64,000 bases of DNA from Planctomycetaceae bacterium (GCA_011525745.1 WYBU01000124.1:62001-126000); one strand, 5' to 3'. Positions 8,642 to 17,358 are shown, counted from the first letter of the stretch. The notes: generated by a model not told the origin, from the sequence alone. Numbers and translations are program-made.

Positions 8642-9565
8642 TCACGACGCCTCGACGAACTTCGATCGCACCGCGAACTGCCAGTAGCCGTAGGTCAGGC
8701 GGTAGCGCGCCCGCGCGCCGAACAGGTATTTCTCGCGGCGGAAGCCCTCGTCCGACCCCTCGGTCAGCGCCGTGAACTCGACCGGCTCGCGGTCCTGGAA
8801 AATGAACGGCCGAATGAAGGCGTCGGTCTTCAACAGGTACCACGTCGTCGGATCGCTCAGCCACGACAGGCTGGCGACGCGCGCCACGCCCTGAAGCACG
8901 TTCGAGGCGTTGCCGACCACCGTCGCGTTCAGCGCCTCCAGCGCCGTGAACAGCAACGTCGGCGGCACAAGGCACACCAGCCCGCTGGCGCCGATCGGCA
9001 TCGGCTCGCCCACGTCATCGCGAAACGACAGCATCGCCGCGATGGCCGCCTTCAGCGCCGCCTTGAACTCGTCGATCGACGGCGACTCCGGCGCGACCGC
9101 CTCGCTGCTCAGCTTGTTGTTCTGCGCGCCGGAGCTGCCCGACGCGTGCGCGTCGCTGAAGAACGCGACGCCGTCATAAGCCAGACCGGTCGACTCGCCG
9201 CCGATCAGAAGCTGGCTGATGAGGAAGTCCTTGTGCGTCGCGGCCCGCATCGCCAGTTCGGCGATGCGCAGCCGGATTTGCCCCGTCTGGTCGTCGGCCA
9301 GCTCGTCGCGGTCGACTTCGATTGTCGCTTCGTACTTGAGGTTCTCGATCGAATAGCTCTCGCTGCGCACGCCGCGCGCCAGCCGGCCGGCGCCCCACTC
9401 GCGCATCTGCGGCACCGCGCCCAGCCAGCGGTAAGTCTCGCGGTCCGACGTCGACACGATCCGCGTCGTCAGATCGCGGTACAGAACCGGCGCGGCCTCG
9501 AAGCGGCTGAAAAACTCGCTCCGCAGCCCCTTGGTGATCAGTCCGGTGTCAATCACGGCGGCCAT
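8642..9565 (-). CDS. Mu gpT-like major head protein
   Basis: This 307-residue protein is the likely major capsid subunit. It has the gpT pattern: TGLITKGLRSEFFSRFEAAP, then TDRETYRWLGAVPQMREWGA, YSIENLKYEATIEVDRDELA, a DFLISQLLIGG helix, YDGVAFFSDAHASGSSGAQNN, and the C-terminal RYRLTYGYWQFAVRSKFVEA. The length matches Mu gpT (about 305 residues). A strong AAGGAG ribosome binding site precedes the ATG. It sits after the protease and the probable cement protein, in the usual capsid order. HK97-fold capsid function is established for gpT; assignment here is by motif reading. Confidence 0.88.
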   Translation of the reverse strand: MAAVIDTGLITKGLRSEFFSRFEAAPVLYRDLTTRIVSTSDRETYRWLGAVPQMREWGAGRLARGVRSESYSIENLKYEATIEVDRDELADDQTGQIRLRIAELAMRAATHKDFLISQLLIGGESTGLAYDGVAFFSDAHASGSSGAQNNKLSSEAVAPESPSIDEFKAALKAAIAAMLSFRDDVGEPMPIGASGLVCLVPPTLLFTALEALNATVVGNASNVLQGVARVASLSWLSDPTTWYLLKTDAFIRPFIFQDREPVEFTALTEGSDEGFRREKYLFGARARYRLTYGYWQFAVRSKFVEAS

Positions 9566-9808
9566 GTATGCTGCTCCTTGTCGTCACGATGGGTTGTGCT
9601 TGTGGGTCAGTCGCGCCGGCACGGGCCATTGGCTCGTGCAATGGTCATCAGTAGGGTCCGCTGTGCGGGCCATGAGCCGACAGCCATCAGCGCTCCGTCA
9701 TTCCCGCGCAGGCGGGGGTCCGCTTCTCAGCGGCCTCCGCGCCGCTGCGCGAGCCTGCTCGTTTCGACTTTTCGACTTCGCCCTTCGTCGCTACGTCGCA
9801 TCCGCCAA

Positions 9809-10564
9809 TCACGGCAGTTCGACGTACCGCAACGTCAACTGCCCGCCCACGCCCGCCGTCGACGTCGCCTGTCCGACTTTCGCCCAGATGCGCGTTCCCG
9901 CCGCCACCGCCGATCCCGCCAGCGTCAGCGCCGCCGGCTCGTGATTCGTCAGCGACGCCAGGTTGAAAGCGTCGACGATCTCGTCCGGATCGCTGCCGTC
10001 CGTCCCCACGTCCAGCGCGCCAGCGTCCGGCTTGGTGTTGAACGCCACGTGCGCCGACAGCACCACGATCGGCCGTTGCGTGATCAGCACGCCGTTCGAC
10101 GTCGGCGCCGACGTCGAGCTGGCCAGCGGAACGCTGACCGTGCGAATCTCCTGCGACAGCCATAACGGCTCGATCCGCAGGATGATCTCGCCCGACGTCG
10201 GCACATCGACGCAACGGCCGACGTAGCTGGCATTGCCGCCGCCGGCGAACGTCAACGTGCCGTCGTCGGAGGCGAAGACCGGCTTGCCGACGTCGGTCTG
10301 CGCCGCGCCGGCCAGCGCCGCGTGGAAGTCGCCCTGCGTGTAGACGCGGCACGCCCTCGCGCCGTCGGCGCCGGCCGAGTTGTCGCACTCCTCGTATGCA
10401 ACGCCCGCGAACAGGTCGCCCGCGGCCAGCGGCCGGATCAGCCCCGTCGCGCGGTCGATGCCCACGTGCGCCCCGCGATGAACGTGCGTCGACGCCTTGA
10501 CCTTCAGCGCCCGCAGTTCCTGATCGACGTAACGCGGCAAGTCTCGATTGGCCGTCAGCGGCAT
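9809..10564 (-). CDS. Probable capsid cement or decoration protein
   Basis: This 251-residue protein starts MPLTANRDLPRYVDQELRAL after a strong AAGGAGA site. The first half (HVHRGAHVGIDRATGLIRPL, GDLFAGVAYEECDN, GKPVFASDDGTLTF, NASYVGRCVDV) has the swapped-hairpin layout of phage capsid cement proteins of the DUF2190 kind, which sit on the outside of capsids. The second half (FNTKPDAGALDVGTDGSDPD, TIWAKVGQ-like strands, QLTLRYVELP) is a beta domain with no assignment. It lies between the protease gene and the major head gene, where decoration proteins are often found. An in-frame extension upstream is repeat sequence and was not used. Confidence 0.65.
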   Translation of the reverse strand: MPLTANRDLPRYVDQELRALKVKASTHVHRGAHVGIDRATGLIRPLAAGDLFAGVAYEECDNSAGADGARACRVYTQGDFHAALAGAAQTDVGKPVFASDDGTLTFAGGGNASYVGRCVDVPTSGEIILRIEPLWLSQEIRTVSVPLASSTSAPTSNGVLITQRPIVVLSAHVAFNTKPDAGALDVGTDGSDPDEIVDAFNLASLTNHEPAALTLAGSAVAAGTRIWAKVGQATSTAGVGGQLTLRYVELP

Positions 10565-10641
10565 GGGAATCTCCTTTTCAATCGGCGGAGCGCGTTCCGC
10601 GACCCGCCCTCTTCCACTTTCGACTTTCTGCTCTCGACTTT

Positions 10642-11853
10642 TTACGACGTGCTTTGTCCGAGACCGCGCAGCGCATCGGCCACGAACGCCTCCTCCGAGC
10701 ACAGCCGCCCCAGCACCGCCTCGTTCCGGCGGTACTCCTCGGCCGCACGGCGGCGCGCCGTTTCGTCCTCCGATGCGGCGTCACGCGCTTCGGGCGGGGC
10801 GATGCGCCCCAGCGGCACGATCCGCGGCGCGCCCGCGGCCCATTCGTCGAACGCCGCCGGATCGCGCAGCGCCAGCCGCAGCGCCCAGTCGAACTGCGCC
10901 CCCGCCAGCTTGCCCTCGACCGCCGTGCGCTCGACGCGCTCGCGCGCCACGCGCTCGTCGGCCAGGCGTTGCAGTGCCGTCAGTCGCTGCGCCGCGGCGA
11001 TCAGCACACACTCGTCGTCGGCCCGCGCATCCAGCGCCATCGCGCGCCGCAGTCGTTCGACACCGCTGCCGGCCGCGACGGCCTGCGGCGCCGTGCCGCC
11101 GTCGTTGGCGATGATCGGCCGCGCCCCGACGATCGCGGGCTTGTTGGTCAGCGCCACCGAGTGCAGCCCGATCATCCGCCCGTCCCCGCGGCGCACCAGC
11201 GCCACCGGCGACAGATAGCGGTACTGCCGCGCCGCGAGCTGCTCCGCCGCCGGCCGCGTCCATTCCACCTCGGCCCACAACCCCGGCGTCAGGTCGTTGG
11301 CGTCGGCGTCGCCCGTCGCGTTGTTGTGACCGCGACGCCTCGGTCGGACGATCGCGCCGCCGGGCAGAACCGCCGTCAGCGACTTGATCCAGCCCGCCGC
11401 CGGCGCCAGGCCGTTGGGCGCGCTGAACGCCCCGCCGAGCGACTGATGCTCGAAGTCGATCGGCAAATCGGTCGCGTGCGCCTCAAAGGCGGCGATCGTG
11501 TCGCGCATCGCCTGCTCATCGACGACGAACGTCCCGTGCATGCTCACCACGTCGCCGTACGGCGCGATCAGGATCCGGCTCGGCAGCTTGTCCGACATCG
11601 GCGCCTGCGACGGAACCGCCATCGCCAGTACGTCCGTCCGCGACGCGCGATCGTTCGCGGCGGCGCGGCCGTCAAGGATCGGAAACTGTTGCGGATGTGC
11701 GCTGTCCGACATGTGACCGTCGCCGGCGGCGTCCGCGTGCGCGGTCATCCCGCCGTCTTCGGCGACTGTTTTCGTCACGTTTTGCGGCGCGGCCGCATGT
11801 GCGTCGGAAATCCCTGGCGTGGATGCAACCGGCGGGGCGACTTCGGCGGACAT
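10642..11853 (-). CDS. Mu gpI-like head maturation protease/scaffold
   Basis: This 403-residue protein shows the Mu I protease pattern: RILIAPYGDVVSMHGTFVVD followed by RDTIAAFEAHATDLPIDFEH QSLGG, then AAGWIKSLTAVLPGGA, LTPGLWAEVEWTRPAAEQLA, QYRYLSPVALV and SVALTNKPAIVGARPI. The C-terminal 150 residues are charged and helical, as expected for the scaffold part that is degraded during head maturation. The ATG at MSAEVAPP has GAGGAG eight bases upstream; earlier in-frame codons overlap the divergent tyrS promoter region. It is the first gene of the block: nothing phage-like lies beyond it, where portal and terminase would be expected. Confidence 0.85.
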   Translation of the reverse strand: MSAEVAPPVASTPGISDAHAAAPQNVTKTVAEDGGMTAHADAAGDGHMSDSAHPQQFPILDGRAAANDRASRTDVLAMAVPSQAPMSDKLPSRILIAPYGDVVSMHGTFVVDEQAMRDTIAAFEAHATDLPIDFEHQSLGGAFSAPNGLAPAAGWIKSLTAVLPGGAIVRPRRRGHNNATGDADANDLTPGLWAEVEWTRPAAEQLAARQYRYLSPVALVRRGDGRMIGLHSVALTNKPAIVGARPIIANDGGTAPQAVAAGSGVERLRRAMALDARADDECVLIAAAQRLTALQRLADERVARERVERTAVEGKLAGAQFDWALRLALRDPAAFDEWAAGAPRIVPLGRIAPPEARDAASEDETARRRAAEEYRRNEAVLGRLCSEEAFVADALRGLGQSTS

Positions 11854-12052
11854 CGACTGACTCCTCGGGAATGGCGTCGGCGTTCGCTCGTTGACGACTG
11901 CATTCGTCGTCAATTGCAACGCTCACGATCTCTGCCACTCTTGGCGACTGTTCCGGAAATCCGCGGCGCCGTACGCAATTGCCGAGCGACGCCGCATCGA
12001 CGGATGCGCCCCCGGTTTGACTTTCCGCCGAATTCCCCTTTCTCTATCCGCC

Positions 12053-13339
12053 ATGCGCCCCGACTTCCTCGACGATCTCCAGGCCCGCGGCCTGATCCAT
12101 CAGATGTCGGACCCCGCGCTGGCCGAGGCGCTGCGCGGCGGGCGAATGACCGCCTACATCGGCTTCGATCCCACCGCCGACAGCCTGCACGTCGGCAGCC
12201 TGATGCAACTGATGACGCTGAAGCGTTTTCAGCTCGCCGGGCATCGCCCGATCGCGCTGCTCGGCGGCGCCACGGGGCTGATCGGCGATCCCAGCGGCAA
12301 GTCGACCGAGCGCGGCATGTTGTCGCACGAGGAGCTGGAGAGAAACGTCGCCGGCATCCGCGCCCAGGTCGAGCGGTTCCTGAACTTCAACGACGGCGAC
12401 GCGCTGCTGCTGAACAACGCCGACTGGCTCGGCGAATTGAAACTGGTTGACTTTCTGCGCGACGTTGGCAAGCACTTTTCGGTCAACGTGATGATCACAC
12501 GCGACTCGGTCCGCATGCGCCTCGAAACGCGCGAGCACGGCATCAGCTACACCGAGTTCTCCTACATGCTGTTGCAGTCCTACGACTTCCTCTGGCTGTT
12601 CGACCACTACGGCTGCACGCTTCAGATGGGCGGTTCCGATCAGTGGGGCAACATTCTGTCCGGCGCGGACCTCATCCGCCGGCTGCGCAGCGCCGACGCC
12701 TACGGCCTGACGACCACGCTGATCACGCGCGCCGACGGCGGGAAGTTCGGCAAGACCGAAGAAGGCAACGTCTGGCTCGATCCGGCCCGCACCAGCCCCT
12801 ATCACTTCTACCAGTTCTGGCTCAACGTCGACGACAAGGACGTGGTGCATTACCTCAACAGCTTCACGCTGCTGCCGTTACAGCGCATTCGCGAGTTGGC
12901 CGACGCGGTGCAGACCGCGCCCGCGCAGCGCGAAGCGCAGCGCGTGCTGGCCGAGGAAGTCACGCGGCAGGTTCACGGCCCCGCGGCGCTGAACCGCGCC
13001 CAGCGCGCCACCGCCGTGCTGTTCGACAAGAACGCCGATTTCCGCCTGCTCTCGGAACAGGAACTGGCCGAGGCATTCCAGGGCGCTCCCCACAGCCGGC
13101 TCGATCCGGCCGCGCTGGGCACGCCCGCCGCCGGTCTCGTCGCGATGCTCGCCGACGCGGGCCTGTACCCCTCGCGCGGGCAGGCGCGAAAAGACCTTCC
13201 CAACGGCAGCGTCTCGGTCAGCGGGACGACGATCACGGATGCGAACTACGTGCTCAGCGACAAGGACGTGCTGCCGGGCGGATTCGTGATTCTGCGCAAG
13301 GGCCGCAAACACTATCACGTGCTTCGCATCACGTCGTGA
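12053..13339 (+). CDS. tyrS: Tyrosyl-tRNA synthetase
   Basis: TyrRS attaches tyrosine to tRNA-Tyr in the cytoplasm. The 428-residue product has the class I signature DPTADSLHVGSL near residue 40 (HIGH-like), ALLGGATGLIGDPSGK, the tyrosine-binding SYTEFSYMLLQSYDF, QMGGSDQWGNI, and the KMSKS-equivalent KFGKTEEGN near residue 231. The C-terminal 65 residues (DAGLYPSRGQARKDLPNGSV) form an S4 RNA-binding domain. The ATG at MRPDFLDDLQ fits the family N-terminus; 54 upstream in-frame codons are not conserved in type. The KFGKT form with a long insert-free body marks the bacterial TyrZ/TyrS type 1 group. Confidence 0.96.
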   Translation: MRPDFLDDLQARGLIHQMSDPALAEALRGGRMTAYIGFDPTADSLHVGSLMQLMTLKRFQLAGHRPIALLGGATGLIGDPSGKSTERGMLSHEELERNVAGIRAQVERFLNFNDGDALLLNNADWLGELKLVDFLRDVGKHFSVNVMITRDSVRMRLETREHGISYTEFSYMLLQSYDFLWLFDHYGCTLQMGGSDQWGNILSGADLIRRLRSADAYGLTTTLITRADGGKFGKTEEGNVWLDPARTSPYHFYQFWLNVDDKDVVHYLNSFTLLPLQRIRELADAVQTAPAQREAQRVLAEEVTRQVHGPAALNRAQRATAVLFDKNADFRLLSEQELAEAFQGAPHSRLDPAALGTPAAGLVAMLADAGLYPSRGQARKDLPNGSVSVSGTTITDANYVLSDKDVLPGGFVILRKGRKHYHVLRITS

Positions 13340-13396
13340 TGCGCAACGCGCCGCGCGGCGCCGTCGCAGCCGGGCGGCTCCATCCGAGCCGCCCGG

Positions 13397-13676
13397 GTAG
13401 GGTGGGTTGTACTCAACCCACCACTGCGAATCGTCCCCTCGCCCACCGGCGCCCGCGTAGGGTGGGTTGTACTCAACCCACCATTGCGAATCGTCCCCTC
13501 GCGCACCGCCGCCCGTGTAGGGTGGGTTGTACTCAACCCACCATTGCGACACATCCCCTCGCGCACCGGCGCCCGTGTAGGGCGGGTTGTACTCAACCCA
13601 CCATTGCGAATCGTCCCCTCGCGCACCGCCGCCCGTGTAGGGTGGGTTGTACTCAACCCACCATTGCGACTTGGCC
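13397..13676. repeat. Five tandem 60-bp units, each with a 9-bp-arm hairpin
   Basis: Five units with an exact 60-base period start near 13397, 13457, 13517, 13577 and 13637. Each holds GGTGGGTTG, a TACT loop and CAACCCACC. The remaining ~38 bases are also nearly identical between units (gcgaatcgtcccctcgcgca and variants), so this is a tandem array, not a CRISPR. A run 13681-13713 of another repeat family follows. There is no gene between tyrS and the epimerase gene. Confidence 0.92.
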
Positions 13677-13680
13677 GCCC

Positions 13681-13713
13681 GATCCCGCTCGCTCACGCTT
13701 CGCGGCTCGGATC
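13681..13713. repeat. 33-bp dispersed repeat, second copy near 63346
   Basis: The sequence gatcccgctcgctcacgctt and the following cgcggctcggatc recur in reverse orientation at 63346-63377 with one mismatch. It lies between the 60-bp array and the epimerase stop codon. Confidence 0.7.
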
Positions 13714-13746
13714 AATTCGCGCGGCGCCGCGCCCGTCAAATCGACG

Positions 13747-14706
13747 CTATGACGGCTCATCCGCAACCGGTACGGGATGCTCCGTGTACCATCGAATCGA
13801 GCGTTGCAGTCCATCGTCGAACGAAACGGCCGGGCGAAAGCCCAGCGTGCGCTGCGCCAGAGTGATGTCGGCCCACGAGTGCTTGATGTCCCCCGCCCGC
13901 GGCGGAACGTAGCGCGGCCGCACCGACTTGCCGAGCAGTTCGTTGATCCGCGCAATGATGCGGTTGACGCTGATGCGATCGCCGCACGCGATGTTGAGCG
14001 TCTGTCCGTTCAGGCCGTCCGCCTCGGCCGCCAGCAGATTGGCCTGCACGACGTTGTCGATGTAGGTGAAGTCGCGCGTCTGTTCGCCGTCGCCGTACAC
14101 GATCGGCGGCACGCCGGCCATGATGCGCGTCACGAAGGCGGGAATGGCCGCGGCGTATTGGCTCATCGGATCCTGCCGCGGTCCGAAGACATTGAAGTAG
14201 CGCAGCGACACGGTCTTGAGGCCATAGACGCAGGCAAACGCGCGGCAGTACTGCTCGCCCGCCAGCTTGTTGACCGCATAGGGGCTGAGCGGGTCGGGCG
14301 ACATGTGCTCGGCTTTGGGCAGCACGGGCGTGTCGCCGTAGGCGGAACTGCTGGCCGAATAGATGAACCGCTGCACGCCCGCGTCGCGCGCGGCGACCAG
14401 CAGATAAAACGTGGCGTTGACGTTGTGATCGTGGCTGGCGACCGGATCGGCCACCGACTTCGGAACCGACGGCATCGCCGCCACGTGGAAGACCGTCGAT
14501 ACGCCGGTGCAGGCGCGGCGACACATTTCCGGATCGCGCAGGTCGCCTTCGATGAATTCGACGCGATCCAGGAACGGGGCGATGTTCTCGCGTTTGCCCG
14601 TCAGAAAATTATCGACCACGCGCAGGCGCCGGCCCTGTTCGACCAGTCGCTCGACCAGATGCGATCCGATAAAGCCCGCTCCGCCGGTAACGAGATACAC
14701 GCTCAA
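13747..14706 (-). CDS. NAD-dependent sugar epimerase/dehydratase
   Basis: This 319-residue protein is an extended short-chain dehydrogenase. It has the NAD-binding TGGAGFIGSHLVERL at the N-terminus, the catalytic Ser region IYSASSSAYGDTPVLPK, and the YxxxK pair in SPYAVNKLAGEQYCRAFA. SLRYFNVFGPRQDPMSQYAA and TRDFTYIDNVVQANLLAAEA are typical of UDP-glucose 4-epimerase and UDP-glucuronate epimerase relatives. It probably interconverts nucleotide sugars for surface polysaccharide; the substrate cannot be read from sequence. The start is a TTG with GGGAG seven bases upstream; a GTG two codons later is possible. Confidence 0.9.
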   Translation of the reverse strand: MSVYLVTGGAGFIGSHLVERLVEQGRRLRVVDNFLTGKRENIAPFLDRVEFIEGDLRDPEMCRRACTGVSTVFHVAAMPSVPKSVADPVASHDHNVNATFYLLVAARDAGVQRFIYSASSSAYGDTPVLPKAEHMSPDPLSPYAVNKLAGEQYCRAFACVYGLKTVSLRYFNVFGPRQDPMSQYAAAIPAFVTRIMAGVPPIVYGDGEQTRDFTYIDNVVQANLLAAEADGLNGQTLNIACGDRISVNRIIARINELLGKSVRPRYVPPRAGDIKHSWADITLAQRTLGFRPAVSFDDGLQRSIRWYTEHPVPVADEPS

Positions 14707-15065
14707 GGCCCTTGCTCCCGACCCGCGCGCCGGCGTCGTGTGACGCTTGCCCGGTCGCGGGGAATTTCAGTGTAGTCGCCGCGCCGCCGCACGTCGATTT
14801 TCGCAATGTAGCACAGCCGCCCGCGGCTGCGGCGAATCTGGCTGTGATGAGCGTAGCACTGTCGCGGTGCCATCGCTGATCCGAGCACCAGGCGCCAGCG
14901 CCGGGGTCGCACGTCCATCGTGGCGTGACCGCAGCGCTGGCGCTTGCGGCTCGGATCATGTCGGGTGGCTCAACGCATCGCGACGATCTTCGCAAATTCG
15001 TTAAGCGCACCGCCTCCCGCCGACACGTACTGTGCGGGGCGTGCACGTGGAATGGGAAACAGGCC
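14707..15065. repeat. Gap with an 80-bp inverted repeat
   Basis: No gene is seen. The stretch 14878-14957 is an imperfect palindrome: gatccgagc and ggcgccagcgc on the left answer gcgctggcgc and gctcggatc on the right. The left arm occurs again alone at about 53713-53731, downstream of ftsK. At 14810-14835 is a copy of the agcacagccgcccgcggctg hairpin family. The promoter of the sigma factor gene should lie in the last 100 bases but no confident match was found. Confidence 0.7.
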
Positions 15066-15656
15066 ATGCCGGACGCGGTCGATCCGCCGACAACGCTCGC
15101 GGGCGACGCCGAAATCCTGCCCCGCTTCCACGCTGCCGCGCCGGCCGGATTGCCCGGTACGACTGCCGCCGGCCCTGAATCATTGGCCGCGCTGCGGCGG
15201 CGACTGCTGGGCCTGGCCGTGAAACTTGTGTGGAATCGTGACGACGCGGAGGACATCGTGCAGGAGGCGTTTTCACTGGCACTGACGCGCGGCCCGTCGC
15301 TGACCGACCCGGGACTGGCCCCCTGGGCATGGCGGACGGTGACTCTGTTGTGCCTCAACCGCCGCCGGCGTCGCCGTTCCGAGCCGCTCCCTGCATGGGT
15401 CGATCCGCCGTCGTCCGCGGTGGCGGGCGATGCAATGGAACGCACCGAGCGTCTCGAGCGCCTTCGCACATTGATTGACGAACTGCCCGATCAGCAGCGC
15501 GTCGCCGTTGTCCTGCGACTGATGGAAGGACTTTCGTACGAGGAAGTCGCCGGCATCATGGGACTGACATCCGGGGCGGTGCGAACCCATGTACACCTGG
15601 CCCGCACGCGGCTGGCGAAATCGTGGGCGAACGAAACCGGAGAACCTTCGTCATGA
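15066..15656 (+). CDS. ECF-type RNA polymerase sigma factor
   Basis: This 196-residue protein directs RNA polymerase to a specific promoter set. Region 2 is visible as LRRRLLGLAVKLVWNRDDAEDIVQEAFSLAL (split here: LLGLAVKLVWNRDDAEDIVQ, EAFSLAL), and region 4 as IDELPDQQRVAVVLRLMEGL, then SYEEVAGIMGLTSGAVRTHV HLARTRLAK, a classic helix-turn-helix. The unstructured first ~40 residues are Pro/Ala-rich. The ATG at MPDAVDPPT is chosen because upstream codons come from repeat-bearing sequence. Its stop overlaps the start of the anti-sigma gene as ATGA, so the pair is translationally coupled and presumably co-regulated. Confidence 0.9.
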   Translation: MPDAVDPPTTLAGDAEILPRFHAAAPAGLPGTTAAGPESLAALRRRLLGLAVKLVWNRDDAEDIVQEAFSLALTRGPSLTDPGLAPWAWRTVTLLCLNRRRRRRSEPLPAWVDPPSSAVAGDAMERTERLERLRTLIDELPDQQRVAVVLRLMEGLSYEEVAGIMGLTSGAVRTHVHLARTRLAKSWANETGEPSS

Positions 15657-16240
15657 CGCGCTGCCAGGACATTCGCGCACGGCTCGACGACTGGGCCGAC
15701 GGGTTGCTCGGCGACGCGCAGCGCCGCGAAGTCGACGACCATTGCGCCGCCTGTCCGGAATGTGCCCGTATCTTTGTGGCGGCGGCGCGCGACGCCGGCA
15801 ATGACTTGCCCGCGTCGCTTGAACTGACGGCCGGCCTGCGCGAGTTGGCCTTCGTCGCCGATCGCATCGCCGAACAGCCGCTCGTCGCGCGCCGCGCGTC
15901 TTGGCATCGCGCCCGAAACATATGGCGAGCGGCCGCCGCGATCGCGCTGGCGGCGGGTCTGGGCTGGCTGATCTGGCCGGGCGGCGCGCGACAATCGACT
16001 GAGTCTCGTGACGGGCCGCGCATCGCCGAAATGCCGGTTGCCGCATCGCCGGATTCGAACCGCGACGCGTTGGCCGTCGGCGCCGGATCGCGCGCGACCG
16101 AGTTCGAACTGATCGTGCACGACGGCCGCGTTGCGATGCCGATGAAGTCGGACGATGCACGAATTCACGTGGTCTGGTTGTTTGAGCCGGTCCGGGGTGA
16201 AGTCGAATCGAACGGCGAACCGGATGCACGCCGATCGTAA
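15653..16240 (+). CDS. Zinc-finger anti-sigma factor, membrane-anchored
   Basis: This 195-residue protein has an N-terminal anti-sigma domain with the HxxxCxxC motif in DDHCAACPECARIF, expected to grip the sigma factor encoded just upstream. A single membrane segment (WRAAAAIALAAGLGWLIWP, about residues 91-110) follows, and then a ~85-residue outer part (FELIVHDGRVAMPMKSDDAR IHVVWLFEP). The layout, cytoplasmic ZAS domain, one membrane span and a periplasmic sensor, is standard for ECF partners. It starts at the ATGA overlap. The signal it senses is not known. Confidence 0.88.
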   Translation: MTRCQDIRARLDDWADGLLGDAQRREVDDHCAACPECARIFVAAARDAGNDLPASLELTAGLRELAFVADRIAEQPLVARRASWHRARNIWRAAAAIALAAGLGWLIWPGGARQSTESRDGPRIAEMPVAASPDSNRDALAVGAGSRATEFELIVHDGRVAMPMKSDDARIHVVWLFEPVRGEVESNGEPDARRS

Positions 16241-16313
16241 CACCTGCGTCGCCTTCACACGCGGCTTGGTCTTAAGAAATCGACATACGCTCACTGAAAA
16301 AGGAGTCTGCACC

Positions 16314-17339
16314 ATGTCGGCATTGCTGATGTCACTTATCGTTCACGTTGCGCTGACGCTCACGCTCGCCGCCGGCGGCCAACAGGCCGGAACCGGGCCG
16401 GAGCCGCAGCCGACGCCCGCCGGCCGAATGTCGCGCCCGGAGCGGCCGGCGCCCGAGACCATTCGCGTTATTGCCGTCAAGTACGCCAACTCGCGCGATC
16501 TGGCCGGATTGGTTGCCGCCACGGGACTCAGCGGTCGGGTCTCCGACGACAGCCGGACCAACAGCATCGTCTACACCGGCACGAACGATGAGCTGGAGCG
16601 CGTGGTTCGACTGATCGGCGAACTGGATCGTCCCATCGAAAAGGAAGCCGCCGGCGGCTTTGCCAGTCGATCGCTGAAACTGCGGCACCGTTCTTCGGAT
16701 GAGCTGGCCGCCACCGCGGCCGCGGCATTTCAGCCGTCCGATCGCACGATGCGCATCCTGTCCGATTCGGCGCGCAATCACATCATCATCACGGGCTTCG
16801 AAAGCGGCATCGAACGGGCGATCGCGCTGATTGAAAGCCTCGACACGCCGACGGCCACCGCGCAACTCGAATTCGTCCTGTTTCACGCCGACCTCACTCG
16901 CCGGCCTGGCGGACTGCCGCTTCCGGAGGACCTTGCCGACGTGGGCAAGGAGTTGTCGAAGCTGGGTGAATACAAACTGCTCGGCCGCCTGTCGACCGTA
17001 GTCGCGGAACGTGAGCCTTTCGAGGTCGAAGGGTCGATCGGACGCGAACTGGCGGTCGAAATCTCCGGCATGCTTGTTCAGGCCGCCGAGGACGGTGTGC
17101 GACTGCGCCTCAACGCGCGCATGCGGCTGATCCGCCCGGACGGCGGCGGCTCGGACGAGATCGCTCCACGGTCCGCTTCCCAGCCGGCAACCGGGCGCGG
17201 CAGCGACTCGCCCATCGGCGAATTCCGCGTGCAGTCGACCCTGATTGCCCGAGTCGGAGACACCGTCGTCGTCGGCGCCGCTCCCGCCGGCTGGAAACCC
17301 GGCGAATCGGCGGTGCTGGTCGTGCGGGTGAAGCAGTAG
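16314..17339 (+). CDS. Secreted protein with secretin-N (NolW-like) repeats
   Basis: This 341-residue protein starts after an AAAGGAG site with a signal peptide (MSALLMSLIVHVALTLTLAA GGQQA). Two secretin-N-like modules follow: ETIRVIAVKYANSRDLAGLV with NSIVYTGTNDELERVVRLIG ELD, and SRSLKLRHRSSDELAATAAA with NHIIITGFESGIERAIALIE SLD. The C-terminal part (EFVLFHADLTRR, ELAVEISGMLV, STLIARVGDTVVVGAAPAG) is beta-rich, yet no clear secretin gate is seen, and the protein is much shorter than a T2SS/T4P secretin. It is 73 bases after the anti-sigma gene and probably in the same operon. Possible role: a pilotin- or periplasmic ring-like partner; the exact function is unknown. Confidence 0.8.
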   Translation: MSALLMSLIVHVALTLTLAAGGQQAGTGPEPQPTPAGRMSRPERPAPETIRVIAVKYANSRDLAGLVAATGLSGRVSDDSRTNSIVYTGTNDELERVVRLIGELDRPIEKEAAGGFASRSLKLRHRSSDELAATAAAAFQPSDRTMRILSDSARNHIIITGFESGIERAIALIESLDTPTATAQLEFVLFHADLTRRPGGLPLPEDLADVGKELSKLGEYKLLGRLSTVVAEREPFEVEGSIGRELAVEISGMLVQAAEDGVRLRLNARMRLIRPDGGGSDEIAPRSASQPATGRGSDSPIGEFRVQSTLIARVGDTVVVGAAPAGWKPGESAVLVVRVKQ

Positions 17340-17358
17340 GCGGCGAGCGGGCGGGCTT

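Noticed and set aside
13397..13676. Possible CRISPR array
   Set aside because: The segments between the hairpins are also conserved, so there are no unique spacers, and no cas gene is nearby.
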